A DNA stretch of 42,598 nucleotides, taken from the NCBI GenBank assembly GCA_905234795.1, contig CAJOIQ010000020.1:38716-81313 (forward strand). Direction: 5' to 3'. How positions within the stretch are numbered: position 1 is the stretch's first letter; each line of letters begins with the position of its first letter. Origin of the DNA: an uncultured Bacteroidales bacterium. Lineage in GTDB: Bacteria; Bacteroidota; Bacteroidia; Bacteroidales; UBA932. The position numbers and the translations under genes are program-made. This document shows, one piece after another, positions 16,764 to 25,261 of the stretch. The notes beneath the pieces are model-generated. The model was not told where the DNA came from and did no database searches. It worked only from the letters and a program-made list of their open reading frames with translations.

Positions 16764-19700
16764 GTGAAAAAAGGCGTCCGCATATTTGCCTGGATCCTGG
16801 CACTCATCCTGCTGCTGCAAGTGGCGGTGATGGTGGTGCTGCAGTCTCCCACCGTCCAGACTTTCACGGGCAAGTGGGTCATCGGCAAGCTCCAGGACAA
16901 GATGGATGCCGACATCACCTTTGCATCGGCCAGCGTGCGGCCCTTCGACGCCATCGTCCTGGAGGACCTCCTGGTAAAGGACAGGGCCCCCGTGGTGGCC
17001 GATATGGACACGCTGCTGTATGTCAAACACCTGAGCGCCCGATTCTCTTTGATGGGGCTGCTGACAGGAGATCACATTTACGTGAATCGCGCCAAGCTGG
17101 ACGGCGGATGTTTCCACCTGGTGATGGAGCCCAATCCGGCCCATCCCGATGAACCGCTCACCAACCTGCAGCGCATCTTCCGCCTGGAAACCCCCGACAA
17201 CCCGGAAATGCACTGGGGAAACCTGCTGCATGCCCGTGCCGTAGAGATAAACAACGTCCATTTCCGCATGGAAAACCTGCCGATGGCCCAGCTTTATGAC
17301 CAGAGAGGCATCGTCCTTGGAGAAGGCGTCATTGACTGGAACCACCTTAACCTGGTGCTCACGCACGCCCTCATCAGCGGTCTGCGCATGCAGGACGACA
17401 TCATCACGGCTTCCCCCGACCATCTTTCCATCAGGGAGCTGGAAACCGGGCTCACCATAGACAACCTTAACGCCAAACGCGTCCGCGTAGGCAAGGGTAA
17501 CGTCCATATAGAGAATCTGCAGGGACAATTGGGCGGCAGCTCGCATCTGGACATTTCCAAACTGGACATGGACGGGAAGATGGATCATTACGACGATTTC
17601 CTCAACCGGATCCGGCTGGACATCACTTTGCGGGAGAACACCTTCATTGACATGAAGACGGTAAGCCACTTTGCCCCCAATCTGGAGCAGATGTCCTTCC
17701 GGGGACATGTACGGGGCCGGCTAGCGGGCACCGTGAGCGATTTTTCCCTATCCAACATGGTGGTGGAAAGCCTGGACGACGATGTCCTGGTCAAAACTTC
17801 CGGCCGCATGACCGGTCTCCCAGACATAGAAACCACCCTCCTGGACTTCCAGGTGGAAGAACTCCGTTTCGGCCTCAAGGACCTTGCCGGATTCATTAAC
17901 GACTGGGCGCCGGATGCCGACCTCTCTTCCTTCAAAAGCCTGGCACCCGGGGAAAAGTTCTCCCTGTCCGGCCACGTGAAAGGCCTGCTGGACGACATGG
18001 ATTTCCAGGGCGTCATCCTCTCCGACATAGGATCGGCCAAGGCCGATATCTACATGGACAACGCCATCAACCTCAAAAAGCCCATCGCCATCGGCGGGCG
18101 TTTGGATACGGAAGAACTTGATCTGGGTAAAATCCTGGGCAGCAAGGACCTGGGAGAGATTAGCATGACCAGCCGGCTGGAAGGCGTTTTCTCCCGCAGC
18201 GGTGGCGCACCCCAGCTGCAGCTGGACACCATCCATGTGAGAAAACTGGAAGCCCTGGGATATCCATACAGCGGCATTTCGGCATCGGGTTATTATAAGG
18301 GCAAGGATCTGGAATTCCTCCTCCGTTCCACCGATCCCAACCTGCAGTTGCAGGCCAGCGGAGAATATCATGAAACCGCCCGCAAAGACGGCCTGATGAA
18401 CATGGACGCCACTCTCTCGCACGCCAACCTGAACACGCTCAACCTGGACAAACGCGGCACCTCCATATTGGACAGCCTTAACGTGCAGGCCCGGTTCTTC
18501 CGCATGGATGGCCACACGCTGGGCACGGCCATCGCCAGCGGACTCAGGCTGGAAAACGGCAGCGGGAGGCGCCCCGTAGGAGACATTACGGTCCAGGTGG
18601 ACCAGGTGGATACCCTGCACAAGCTCACAATGGAATCCCGCTTTACGGATATCCGTTTTTCGGGAAACCATTCTGTCCTGGACCTCATCGGAGACCTCAG
18701 GAGCCTTACCCTGGGACGGGACCTTTCGGCCCTGTCGGCCGGGCAATTGCCGGATTACAGCGGAGCCACCTACTCCGTATCGGCACAAATCAAGGATATC
18801 CGGGACGTCATGGCATTCGTGGCTCCCGGCGTATACATTGAAAACGGGACCCGACTTAACCTGAATGTTTCCCCCGAAGGGTTGCTCCAGGCCCAGGTTC
18901 ACTCCGGCCGCGTAGCCCTGAATTCGGATTATATCCGGGACCTGGATCTGCACCTGCACAACCAGGATGACGCCCTCATCGGCGAGATAGGCGGCTCCAC
19001 CATCTATTTTTCCGGAGCGCAAATCAGCAACAACCGCCTCTCCCTTACTGCCCGGAAAAACCACATCGAACTGGGCTATACCTTTGAGAATGAAGAGGAA
19101 GAAAACACCCGCGCTCAATTAGAACTGAGCGGAGACCTGGCCCGCGGAGCCAAAGGACTGGAAGTAACCGCCAGGGCCAACCCCTCCCACATCTACTACA
19201 AGGGTAAAGGCTGGAACCTTTCTTCCGGAGACATCTTCGTTTCCGACGGTCATGTCAAGGTGGATTCCCTGCTGGCCAGCCACCAGAACCAGCGGCTGTT
19301 GGTGAACGGCGGATATGCCAAAGACTATGCCGATACCCTTACGGCCACCATGGACCAGTTTGACATCGCCCTGGTCAACACCATCCTGGGAGAAACCATT
19401 CCACCCATCGAAGGCCGCGCCACCGGACACGCCATCCTGCTGTCATCTGCAGCCGATACCCCGGGCCTGCTGGCCGGGATCGAGTGCGATTCCACCCGCA
19501 TCGACGGCAAGCCGCTGGGGCAAATTCGCCTGAACAGCCGCTGGGACGAGGACACCCAGCGATTTGTAGCCAAACTGAGTACGCTGCTGGACGGCAGGCA
19601 ACATCTGGAGGCCGACGCTTATCTGGTTCCCGAATCGGAGGAGGCGCAGCTTTCCCTTCAGCTGAACCGATTTGACATCGGTTATGCCCAATACTTCCTG

Positions 19701-21359
19701 CGCACCGTATTCAACGAATTCTACGGAGATTTGTCAGGCAAAGTCCAGTTGGCCGGAAAACTGGGAGACATGCATCTTTCCAGCCAGGACCTGAAACTGG
19801 ACGACACGCGCCTTACGCTGGATTTCACCCGGGTACCCTATGATGTTGCGGGAGATTTGGGCCTGGACGATGGCGGTCTGCACTTCAGGCAGGTGAGCGT
19901 CACGGACGCCGAGGGCGGCGTGGGAAGTATTACCGGAGGTATCCTGTTCAGCCTGAAGGATATAGAGAATTTGCGCATGGACACCCATGTGAACATGCGG
20001 GAAATGCGGGCCATCGCCCTTCCCCGCGGGGTGAATCCCGTGCTGTACGGCAATGTATACGCCAGCGGAAAGGTGGATGTCACCGGTCCGCTGAACCGAA
20101 TCAGCGTTTCCGTAGACGCCAGCAGTGCCAAAACCGGAGACATCCACCTTCCGTTGGGATCGGCCTCCAGCGGCAGTTCCACCCAGCTGCTCACCTTTAC
20201 AGAAGCCACCGACTCCCTGGAAGCGGATCCCTACGAGGAGATGATGGCCAGCCGGGAGCAGACGCGCACCATGAGCAACGACCTCCATTTCACGGCACGC
20301 ATCAAAGCGCTGCCCACCCTGCGGGCCTATATCGATATTGGAGAGGACAATTCGCTCAACGCCTCCGGAAGCGGAACCATAGAGCTGGAATCCAGTAACG
20401 CACAGGGGTTCACCCTGGGAGGAGACTACACCATTCAAGACGGCAGTTTCCACTTCTCCGTGCTCAATCTGGTAACCCGCAATTTCACCATCCAGGAAGG
20501 AAGTACCGTACGCCTCAACGGCGATGTATGGGACACGGACCTGGATGTCCAGGGCCTTTATGTAACCAAAGCCAGCCTGTCCAACCTCCTGCCTTCCTAC
20601 AGCGAATCCGAAAAGAGCAGCAGCCGGCGCACGGTGAACTGCGGCATCAACATCACCGGCAAAATCCGGAACCCGGAAGTGGACTTCGACATCGAAGTTC
20701 CGGACCTGAACCCTGTCATCCAGGGCCAGGTGGAAAGCGCCCTCAACTCCGAGGACAAGGTGCAGAAACAGTTCGTTTACCTGCTCATTGCGGGTAACTT
20801 CCTGCCCACGGAAGAATCCGGCGTTACCACCAACGGTACCGACATGCTCTACTCCAACGTCTCATCCATCATGTCCGGCCAGCTGAACAACATTTTCCAG
20901 AAACTGGACATTCCCCTGGACCTGGGTCTGAACTACCAGACCACCCAGGCCGGCCGGGATCTGTTTGACGTGGCCGTGAGCACCCAGCTGTTCAAGGGCC
21001 GGGTAATTGTAAACGGCACCGTGGGCAACAAACAGCTGGAAGGCGGCGCCACCACCAACGAGGTGGCCGGAGACGTAGACATCGAAATCAAGCTGAACCG
21101 GAGCGGCACCCTCCGCCTGAGCCTGTTCTCTCATTCGGCCGACCAATACACCTATTATCTGGACAACAGTCAGCGAAACGGCGGCGGTATCGCCTACCAG
21201 CGTGAATTCAATTCCTTCCGCCAGTTCTTCAGGGAACTCTTCGCTGGCAAGAAGAAACGGGAAGCCATGGCCCTGGAGGCCGCCCAGAATCCCGTGCAGA
21301 ACATTGTCCTGGAAATTGACGCCAACGGCAAATCCACTCCCGCCCATGACTTACGGTAA
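16764..21359 (+). CDS. tamB: TamB/AsmA-like translocation and assembly module protein
   Basis: A 1531-residue envelope protein starting at a GTG three bases after the tsaD stop. Residues 7-29 (IFAWILALILLLQVAVMVVLQS) anchor it in the inner membrane. The rest is a very long run of amphipathic beta-strand repeats with little helix, as expected for the periplasm-spanning hydrophobic-groove family (AsmA/TamB/YhdP) that moves phospholipids or helps barrel assembly. The last 350 residues match the conserved TamB domain: GSGTIELESSNAQGFTLGGDYTIQDGSFHFSV, EVPDLNPVIQGQVESALNSEDKVQKQFVYLLIAGNFLP, and LNIFQKLDIPLDLGLNYQ-like barrel segments. A TamA partner is not in this window. The identity is strong at family level; the phospholipid-transport role is inferred from homologues. 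Confidence 0.88.
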   Translation: MKKGVRIFAWILALILLLQVAVMVVLQSPTVQTFTGKWVIGKLQDKMDADITFASASVRPFDAIVLEDLLVKDRAPVVADMDTLLYVKHLSARFSLMGLLTGDHIYVNRAKLDGGCFHLVMEPNPAHPDEPLTNLQRIFRLETPDNPEMHWGNLLHARAVEINNVHFRMENLPMAQLYDQRGIVLGEGVIDWNHLNLVLTHALISGLRMQDDIITASPDHLSIRELETGLTIDNLNAKRVRVGKGNVHIENLQGQLGGSSHLDISKLDMDGKMDHYDDFLNRIRLDITLRENTFIDMKTVSHFAPNLEQMSFRGHVRGRLAGTVSDFSLSNMVVESLDDDVLVKTSGRMTGLPDIETTLLDFQVEELRFGLKDLAGFINDWAPDADLSSFKSLAPGEKFSLSGHVKGLLDDMDFQGVILSDIGSAKADIYMDNAINLKKPIAIGGRLDTEELDLGKILGSKDLGEISMTSRLEGVFSRSGGAPQLQLDTIHVRKLEALGYPYSGISASGYYKGKDLEFLLRSTDPNLQLQASGEYHETARKDGLMNMDATLSHANLNTLNLDKRGTSILDSLNVQARFFRMDGHTLGTAIASGLRLENGSGRRPVGDITVQVDQVDTLHKLTMESRFTDIRFSGNHSVLDLIGDLRSLTLGRDLSALSAGQLPDYSGATYSVSAQIKDIRDVMAFVAPGVYIENGTRLNLNVSPEGLLQAQVHSGRVALNSDYIRDLDLHLHNQDDALIGEIGGSTIYFSGAQISNNRLSLTARKNHIELGYTFENEEEENTRAQLELSGDLARGAKGLEVTARANPSHIYYKGKGWNLSSGDIFVSDGHVKVDSLLASHQNQRLLVNGGYAKDYADTLTATMDQFDIALVNTILGETIPPIEGRATGHAILLSSAADTPGLLAGIECDSTRIDGKPLGQIRLNSRWDEDTQRFVAKLSTLLDGRQHLEADAYLVPESEEAQLSLQLNRFDIGYAQYFLRTVFNEFYGDLSGKVQLAGKLGDMHLSSQDLKLDDTRLTLDFTRVPYDVAGDLGLDDGGLHFRQVSVTDAEGGVGSITGGILFSLKDIENLRMDTHVNMREMRAIALPRGVNPVLYGNVYASGKVDVTGPLNRISVSVDASSAKTGDIHLPLGSASSGSSTQLLTFTEATDSLEADPYEEMMASREQTRTMSNDLHFTARIKALPTLRAYIDIGEDNSLNASGSGTIELESSNAQGFTLGGDYTIQDGSFHFSVLNLVTRNFTIQEGSTVRLNGDVWDTDLDVQGLYVTKASLSNLLPSYSESEKSSSRRTVNCGINITGKIRNPEVDFDIEVPDLNPVIQGQVESALNSEDKVQKQFVYLLIAGNFLPTEESGVTTNGTDMLYSNVSSIMSGQLNNIFQKLDIPLDLGLNYQTTQAGRDLFDVAVSTQLFKGRVIVNGTVGNKQLEGGATTNEVAGDVDIEIKLNRSGTLRLSLFSHSADQYTYYLDNSQRNGGGIAYQREFNSFRQFFRELFAGKKKREAMALEAAQNPVQNIVLEIDANGKSTPAHDLR

Positions 21360-22053
21360 ACTCTATCTCATCCCCACGCCGCTGGGCGAAGGCAGCCCGG
21401 CCGATGTCCTCCCGGCACCGGTGCTGGAGCTTCTGCCCACCCTGGACCGCTTTGTAGTGGAGGAAACCCGCACCGCCCGGCGCTTCCTGTCCCAGGCGGG
21501 GCTCAAGGGGCATATCGGGGAGCTGGATTTCCACGAGCTCAACGAGCACACCAATCCGGCTCAGGTGGAGGCCTTCCTTCCCCTCTTTGCCGATGGCCAC
21601 GACGTAGGTCTGCTCTCCGAGGCCGGTCTCCCGGCCGTGGCCGATCCCGGCGCCCTGCTGGTGGCCCTGTGCCACCGTCACGGCATCCAGGTAGTGCCCC
21701 TGGTGGGCCCTTCCTCGCTGATGCTGGCCTTGATGGCCTCCGGCCTCAACGGCCAGTCCTTCGCCTTTGCGGGCTACATCCCCGCCAAGACCGAGGAACG
21801 CCGAAGCGCCCTGCGCAACCTGGAAAAGCGTTCGGCCCAATACCACCAGACGCAAATCCTCATTGAAACCCCTTATCGCAACGACGCCCTGATGGCCGAT
21901 ATGCTGCAGTGCCTGGGCGGTAATACCCGCCTTTGCGTGGCCGCCAACCTCACTTGCCCGGACCAGTTCATCTGCACCCGCCGCGTGACCGACTGGAAAT
22001 CCCAACCCGTCACCATCGGCAAACGTCCCTGCGTATTCCTGATCCTGTCATGA
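21346..22053 (+). CDS. SAM-dependent methyltransferase, tetrapyrrole-methylase/RsmI family
   Basis: A 235-residue protein. The start at 21346 overlaps the tamB stop by 14 bases; the reading frame is open further upstream, but that part lies in tamB. MTYGKLYLIPTPLGEGSPADVLP resembles the RsmI opening, and LLSEAGLPAVADPGALLVALCHRHGIQVVPLVGPSSLMLALMASGL matches the RsmI SDAGTPxxSDPG and GPSA region that binds S-adenosylmethionine. It is shorter than RsmI of E. coli (about 286 residues) and differs in the first motif (SEAG for SDAG), as in a Bacteroidota paralogue annotated only as SAM-dependent methyltransferase. Its target may be 16S rRNA C1402 or another RNA. Its neighbours TsaD and MtaB support an RNA-modification role. 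Confidence 0.78.
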   Translation: MTYGKLYLIPTPLGEGSPADVLPAPVLELLPTLDRFVVEETRTARRFLSQAGLKGHIGELDFHELNEHTNPAQVEAFLPLFADGHDVGLLSEAGLPAVADPGALLVALCHRHGIQVVPLVGPSSLMLALMASGLNGQSFAFAGYIPAKTEERRSALRNLEKRSAQYHQTQILIETPYRNDALMADMLQCLGGNTRLCVAANLTCPDQFICTRRVTDWKSQPVTIGKRPCVFLILS

Positions 22054-23414
22054 AAATAGCATTCACCACACTGGGCTGCAAGCTCAATTACGCCGAAACC
22101 TCTACCTACGAAAGAGGCTTCAAGGCCGCCGGCTGGGAGGTAGTCCCCTGGACCGCCCCCGCCGACGTCTATCTGGTGAATACCTGCGCCGTTACCGAGA
22201 CCGCCGAGAAAAAGTCCCGCAACCTCATCCGCCGCGCGCATAAAACCGCCCCCGACGCCCGCATCGTGGTCACCGGCTGCTACGCCCAGCTCCGCCGTGA
22301 CCAGCTTCTCTCCATCGACGGCGTCTGGAAGGTCTTCGGGGCCGATGAAAAGAATCTGATTGTCCCCACGACGGTGGAGGAAGGTACCCCCTGGGGGGCG
22401 TGTCCACCCCCGGACACGGGCAGGGGGAGGGGCCCGTTGGATACAAGTCCCGAAGGGACGCAGGAGACAATGGGAGGGGCCGGAATGGAGCAAAGCGGAA
22501 TGGAGTCCCCCCGGGGGGTACCTTCCTCCACCGCCGCCATTATCGGCGCTTACTCATCCGGAGAACGGACAAGGAGTTTTTTGAAGGTACAGGATGGGTG
22601 CGACAATTTCTGCGCATATTGCACGGTGCCGTTTGCGCGGGGCAGAAGCAGGAATATCCCCATCTGCGAGTGCGTGAAGATGGCCCGGGAGATTGCGGCA
22701 AAGGGCGTAAAGGAAGTGGTGCTGACGGGGGTGAATACGGGAGACTTTGGAAGGACTACCGGAGAGAGTTTCCTGGAGTTGCTCAAGGCATTGAATGAGG
22801 TAGAAGGAATTGAGAGATACAGGATTTCGTCCATAGAACCCAATTTGATTACGCCGGAGATTGTGGACTGGATTGCTTCCGGGACCAAGTTCCAGCGGCA
22901 CTTCCATATTCCGCTGCAAAGTGGAAGCGACACGCTTCTCAGGCGCGTGGGCCGACGTTACGACACCGCCCTCTTCGCTTCCCGCATCGACTACATCCGC
23001 CAGGCCATGGAGCGTCCGGGAGAGGCCAGGGTCTTCTTCGGCATCGACGTCATCGTGGGCCTGCCGGGAGAGACCGAGGAACTGTTCCAGGAAACCTACA
23101 ACTTCCTTAAGGACCGCATCAGGCCGGCCTTCATCCACGTGTTCCCCTACTCCCGCCGCCCCGGCACCCGTGCTGCGGAATGGAAGGACCAGGTACAGGA
23201 CAGCGTGAAGACCGAAAGGGTAGCCCGGCTGGAAGAGTTATGCGCTCAGCTGCATGCCGACTTTATTGCAGCCAACAAGGGCGTCCATGAAACCGTCCTG
23301 TGGGAATCGTCCGTCAAAAACGGCGTCATGGGCGGCTATACCGGCAATTACATCCGCGTGGAAAAACCATTCGACCCCACGCGGGTGAACACTTTGGAGG
23401 AGGTTGAACTATGA
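22050..23414 (+). CDS. mtaB: tRNA t6A37 methylthiotransferase MtaB with an in-frame inserted element
   Basis: MtaB is a radical-SAM enzyme with two iron-sulfur clusters that converts t6A37 to ms2t6A37. The start at 22050 overlaps the methyltransferase stop as ATGA. The N-terminal methylthiotransferase domain has cluster cysteines C10, C46 and C77; the radical-SAM core has C184, C188 and C191 in CDNFCAYC; a TRAM-like tail ends the 454-residue protein. Residues about 108-162, between the two domains, are encoded by a 162-base palindromic element and are low-complexity (Gly/Pro-rich). The enzyme is probably still active, because the insert falls in the linker and keeps frame. Codon use just downstream (22555-22930) differs sharply from both flanks. 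Confidence 0.92.
   Translation: MKIAFTTLGCKLNYAETSTYERGFKAAGWEVVPWTAPADVYLVNTCAVTETAEKKSRNLIRRAHKTAPDARIVVTGCYAQLRRDQLLSIDGVWKVFGADEKNLIVPTTVEEGTPWGACPPPDTGRGRGPLDTSPEGTQETMGGAGMEQSGMESPRGVPSSTAAIIGAYSSGERTRSFLKVQDGCDNFCAYCTVPFARGRSRNIPICECVKMAREIAAKGVKEVVLTGVNTGDFGRTTGESFLELLKALNEVEGIERYRISSIEPNLITPEIVDWIASGTKFQRHFHIPLQSGSDTLLRRVGRRYDTALFASRIDYIRQAMERPGEARVFFGIDVIVGLPGETEELFQETYNFLKDRIRPAFIHVFPYSRRPGTRAAEWKDQVQDSVKTERVARLEELCAQLHADFIAANKGVHETVLWESSVKNGVMGGYTGNYIRVEKPFDPTRVNTLEEVEL
22372..22533. repeat. palindromic element with terminal inverted repeats, in frame within mtaB
   Basis: The two ends are inverted repeats of 27 bases with one mismatch (22372-22398 and 22507-22533); the outer part reads GGTGGAGGAAGGTACCCCC. 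Each end also carries a near-palindromic C-run/G-run (CCCCCCGGGGGG at 22507-22518). Inside are smaller hairpins: 22399-22405 with 22412-22418, and GTCCC (22447-22451) with GGGAC (22455-22459). A direct repeat CGGAATGGAG occurs at 22481 and 22496. The length of 162 is exactly 54 codons with no stop in the mtaB frame. It has no coding capacity of its own. No second copy is present in the window. Confidence 0.8.
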
Positions 23415-24289
23415 CGGAACTTACGTTTTTAGGAACCGGAACGTCGCAGGGGGTGCCCATCATCGCCTGTCAGTGCCCCGTTTGCAAATCGGCCGACCCC
23501 AGGGACAAGCGGTACCGGGCATCGGCCTTTATCCGGCACGACGGCCTCAATATCCTGGTGGACGCCGGACCCGACTTCCGTTCCCAGATGCTGGCCAACG
23601 ACATCCGTCACCTGGACGCCATCCTCATCACCCACGGGCACAAGGACCATACGGGCGGGCTGGACGACGTCCGTTCCTTTAATTATATTGACAAAAAAGC
23701 CGTTGAGATTTACTGCGAGCCCAGGGTTCTCAAAGCACTTCGCAACGACTACGCCTACGCCTTCGAGGAGCACAAGTATCCGGGCGCGCCGGAGTGGCAC
23801 GTGCACCTGATTGACGAGCGTCCGTTCCGCGTGGATTCCCTCGCCGGCACCGGAGACCTTGAGTGGGTGCACGACGTGGGGTATTTCTATCGGCAACCTG
23901 ACGGCAGCCTCCAGCCATCCGATAACGCCATCCTGGAAGCACCGCACGATAATCCCAACATCGTCCCCATCCGCGGCTACCACGACAAACTGCCCGTACT
24001 GGGCTTCCGCGTGGGAAACATCGCCTATATCACCGATATGAGTACGCTCCCGGAGACCGAATTCCCCAAACTGCAGGGCCTGGAGCACCTTACCCTGAAC
24101 ACGGTGGGCTATTATCCCCACCACTCCCATTTTTCCCTGGAGCAGGCCATTGCGCTGGCCCGTACCATCGGCGCCAAACATACCTGGCTCACGCATCTGA
24201 GCCACGCCTTCCCCACCCACAGCCGCTTCTGCCAGGAATTGCCGGAAGACATTCAGCCCGCTTATGACGGCCTTACCATCCACGATTAA
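23411..24289 (+). CDS. MBL-fold metal-dependent hydrolase, PhnP-like
   Basis: A 292-residue metallo-beta-lactamase-fold phosphodiesterase-like enzyme, coupled to mtaB by an ATGA overlap. The N-terminus FLGTGTSQGVPIIACQCPVCKS carries a structural zinc-type cluster, C20, C22 and C25, as in PhnP. The two-metal motif is H74-G-H76-K-D78-H79 in ITHGHKDHTGGLDDVR. Later metal residues are likely D in ITDMSTLPE, and H in LTHLSHAFPTHS. PhnP cleaves cyclic ribose phosphate in phosphonate breakdown, but no phn genes are near; in Bacteroidota this family is generic. RNase Z is less likely because of the PhnP-style cysteine cluster. Confidence 0.82.
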   Translation: MTELTFLGTGTSQGVPIIACQCPVCKSADPRDKRYRASAFIRHDGLNILVDAGPDFRSQMLANDIRHLDAILITHGHKDHTGGLDDVRSFNYIDKKAVEIYCEPRVLKALRNDYAYAFEEHKYPGAPEWHVHLIDERPFRVDSLAGTGDLEWVHDVGYFYRQPDGSLQPSDNAILEAPHDNPNIVPIRGYHDKLPVLGFRVGNIAYITDMSTLPETEFPKLQGLEHLTLNTVGYYPHHSHFSLEQAIALARTIGAKHTWLTHLSHAFPTHSRFCQELPEDIQPAYDGLTIHD

Positions 24290-24310
24290 CAACTAAAACC
24301 TATAACCGCT

Positions 24311-25261
24311 ATGACGCAAGAAGTAATGCAGACCATCGACAGCATCCAGGTTAACCTGAATGCCGGTGGAATGAACACCATCAACATCATCCTGGCCTTC
24401 GTGATGTACGGCGTGGCCCTGGGCATTAAACCGCAAATCTTTGTGGATGTGTTCCGCAAACCCAAGAGCGTGCTGCTGGGCATGCTGTGCCAGTTGGTCC
24501 TGTTGCCGGCCTTCACCTGCGGCCTGGCCATCCTACTTACAGGATGGATCTCGCCCATGATGGGGCTCGGCATGATCCTGGTGGCCGCCTGCCCCGGTGG
24601 AAACATCTCCAACTTCATGAGTTCCCTGGGCAAGGCCAATATCGAGCTGTCCGTGAGCCTCACGGCCATCTCCACCGCACTGGCCATATTCCTCACTCCC
24701 TTCAACTTCTGGCTCTGGGGCACGCTGTATCTGAACAGCGCCGCGGTCACGGCCGACATCCCCCGGCTGGTGATTCCGCTGATGGACGTATTCAAGACCA
24801 TCTTCATCCTTTTGGGTATTCCGCTGGTGCTGGGCATCTTAACCAGCCAGTTCCTGCCCAAGGTGGCCGACGCCCTTAAAAAGCCCCTCCAGTGGCTCTC
24901 CATCATCATTTTCCTGGCCCTGGTAGTGCTGTCCTTCAGCAGTAACATAGACGCATTCCTGTTAAGCGTCAAATACATCTTCCTGGTGGTGCTCATCCAT
25001 AACCTGCTGGCCCTGGGTATCGGCTATAGCGTGGGTACCGTCGCCAAAGTGCCGTTCCGTGACCGCCGCACCCTCACCATCGAGACCGGCATCCAGAATT
25101 CCGGCCTGGGACTGGTGCTGCTGTTGGGCACGTCCATCTTCGCCAATTTCCCTCCTCACGGCGGAATGCTGGTCATCACCGCCTGGTGGGGCATCTGGCA
25201 CATCATTTCCGGCCTCACCGTGGCCACCATCTTCAATCGTAGCAAACGGGCCGATGCGTAA
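24311..25261 (+). CDS. bile acid:sodium symporter (BASS) family transporter
   Basis: A 316-residue inner-membrane protein with about nine to ten hydrophobic helices, beginning INIILAFVMYGVALGIKP. The family's sodium-site motif is visible as AACPGGNISNFMSSLGKANIELSVS near residues 96-120, and a second conserved helix as IETGIQNSGLGLVLLLG near 258-274. BASS proteins use sodium to import bile acids, pantothenate, pyruvate or other organic anions; the substrate cannot be told from sequence. It starts 21 bases after the hydrolase and overlaps the next gene by eight bases. In a gut bacterium a bile-acid role is possible, but no bile-salt genes are adjacent. Confidence 0.88.
   Translation: MTQEVMQTIDSIQVNLNAGGMNTINIILAFVMYGVALGIKPQIFVDVFRKPKSVLLGMLCQLVLLPAFTCGLAILLTGWISPMMGLGMILVAACPGGNISNFMSSLGKANIELSVSLTAISTALAIFLTPFNFWLWGTLYLNSAAVTADIPRLVIPLMDVFKTIFILLGIPLVLGILTSQFLPKVADALKKPLQWLSIIIFLALVVLSFSSNIDAFLLSVKYIFLVVLIHNLLALGIGYSVGTVAKVPFRDRRTLTIETGIQNSGLGLVLLLGTSIFANFPPHGGMLVITAWWGIWHIISGLTVATIFNRSKRADA

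Noticed and set aside
15831..17708. A 625-codon minus-strand frame across tsaD and the start of tamB
   Set aside because: It crosses the boundary of two coupled, recognisable plus-strand genes and has no motifs or promoter.
22381..22398. The C-run/G-run was considered a possible phase-variation tract switching mtaB on and off
   Set aside because: It belongs to a matched inverted repeat rather than a lone homopolymer, and the runs are only five and six bases long.
22270..22584. Several short overlapping frames around the palindromic element in mtaB, possible toxin or transposase peptides
   Set aside because: They are Pro/Gly/Arg-rich readings of the GC-rich inverted repeats; no frame shows a start context or known motif.
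24290..24310. The 21 bases before the BASS transporter gene were checked for a promoter that would separate it from the upstream operon
   Set aside because: No TAnnTTTG box or terminator is present; the gene is treated as part of the tsaD operon.
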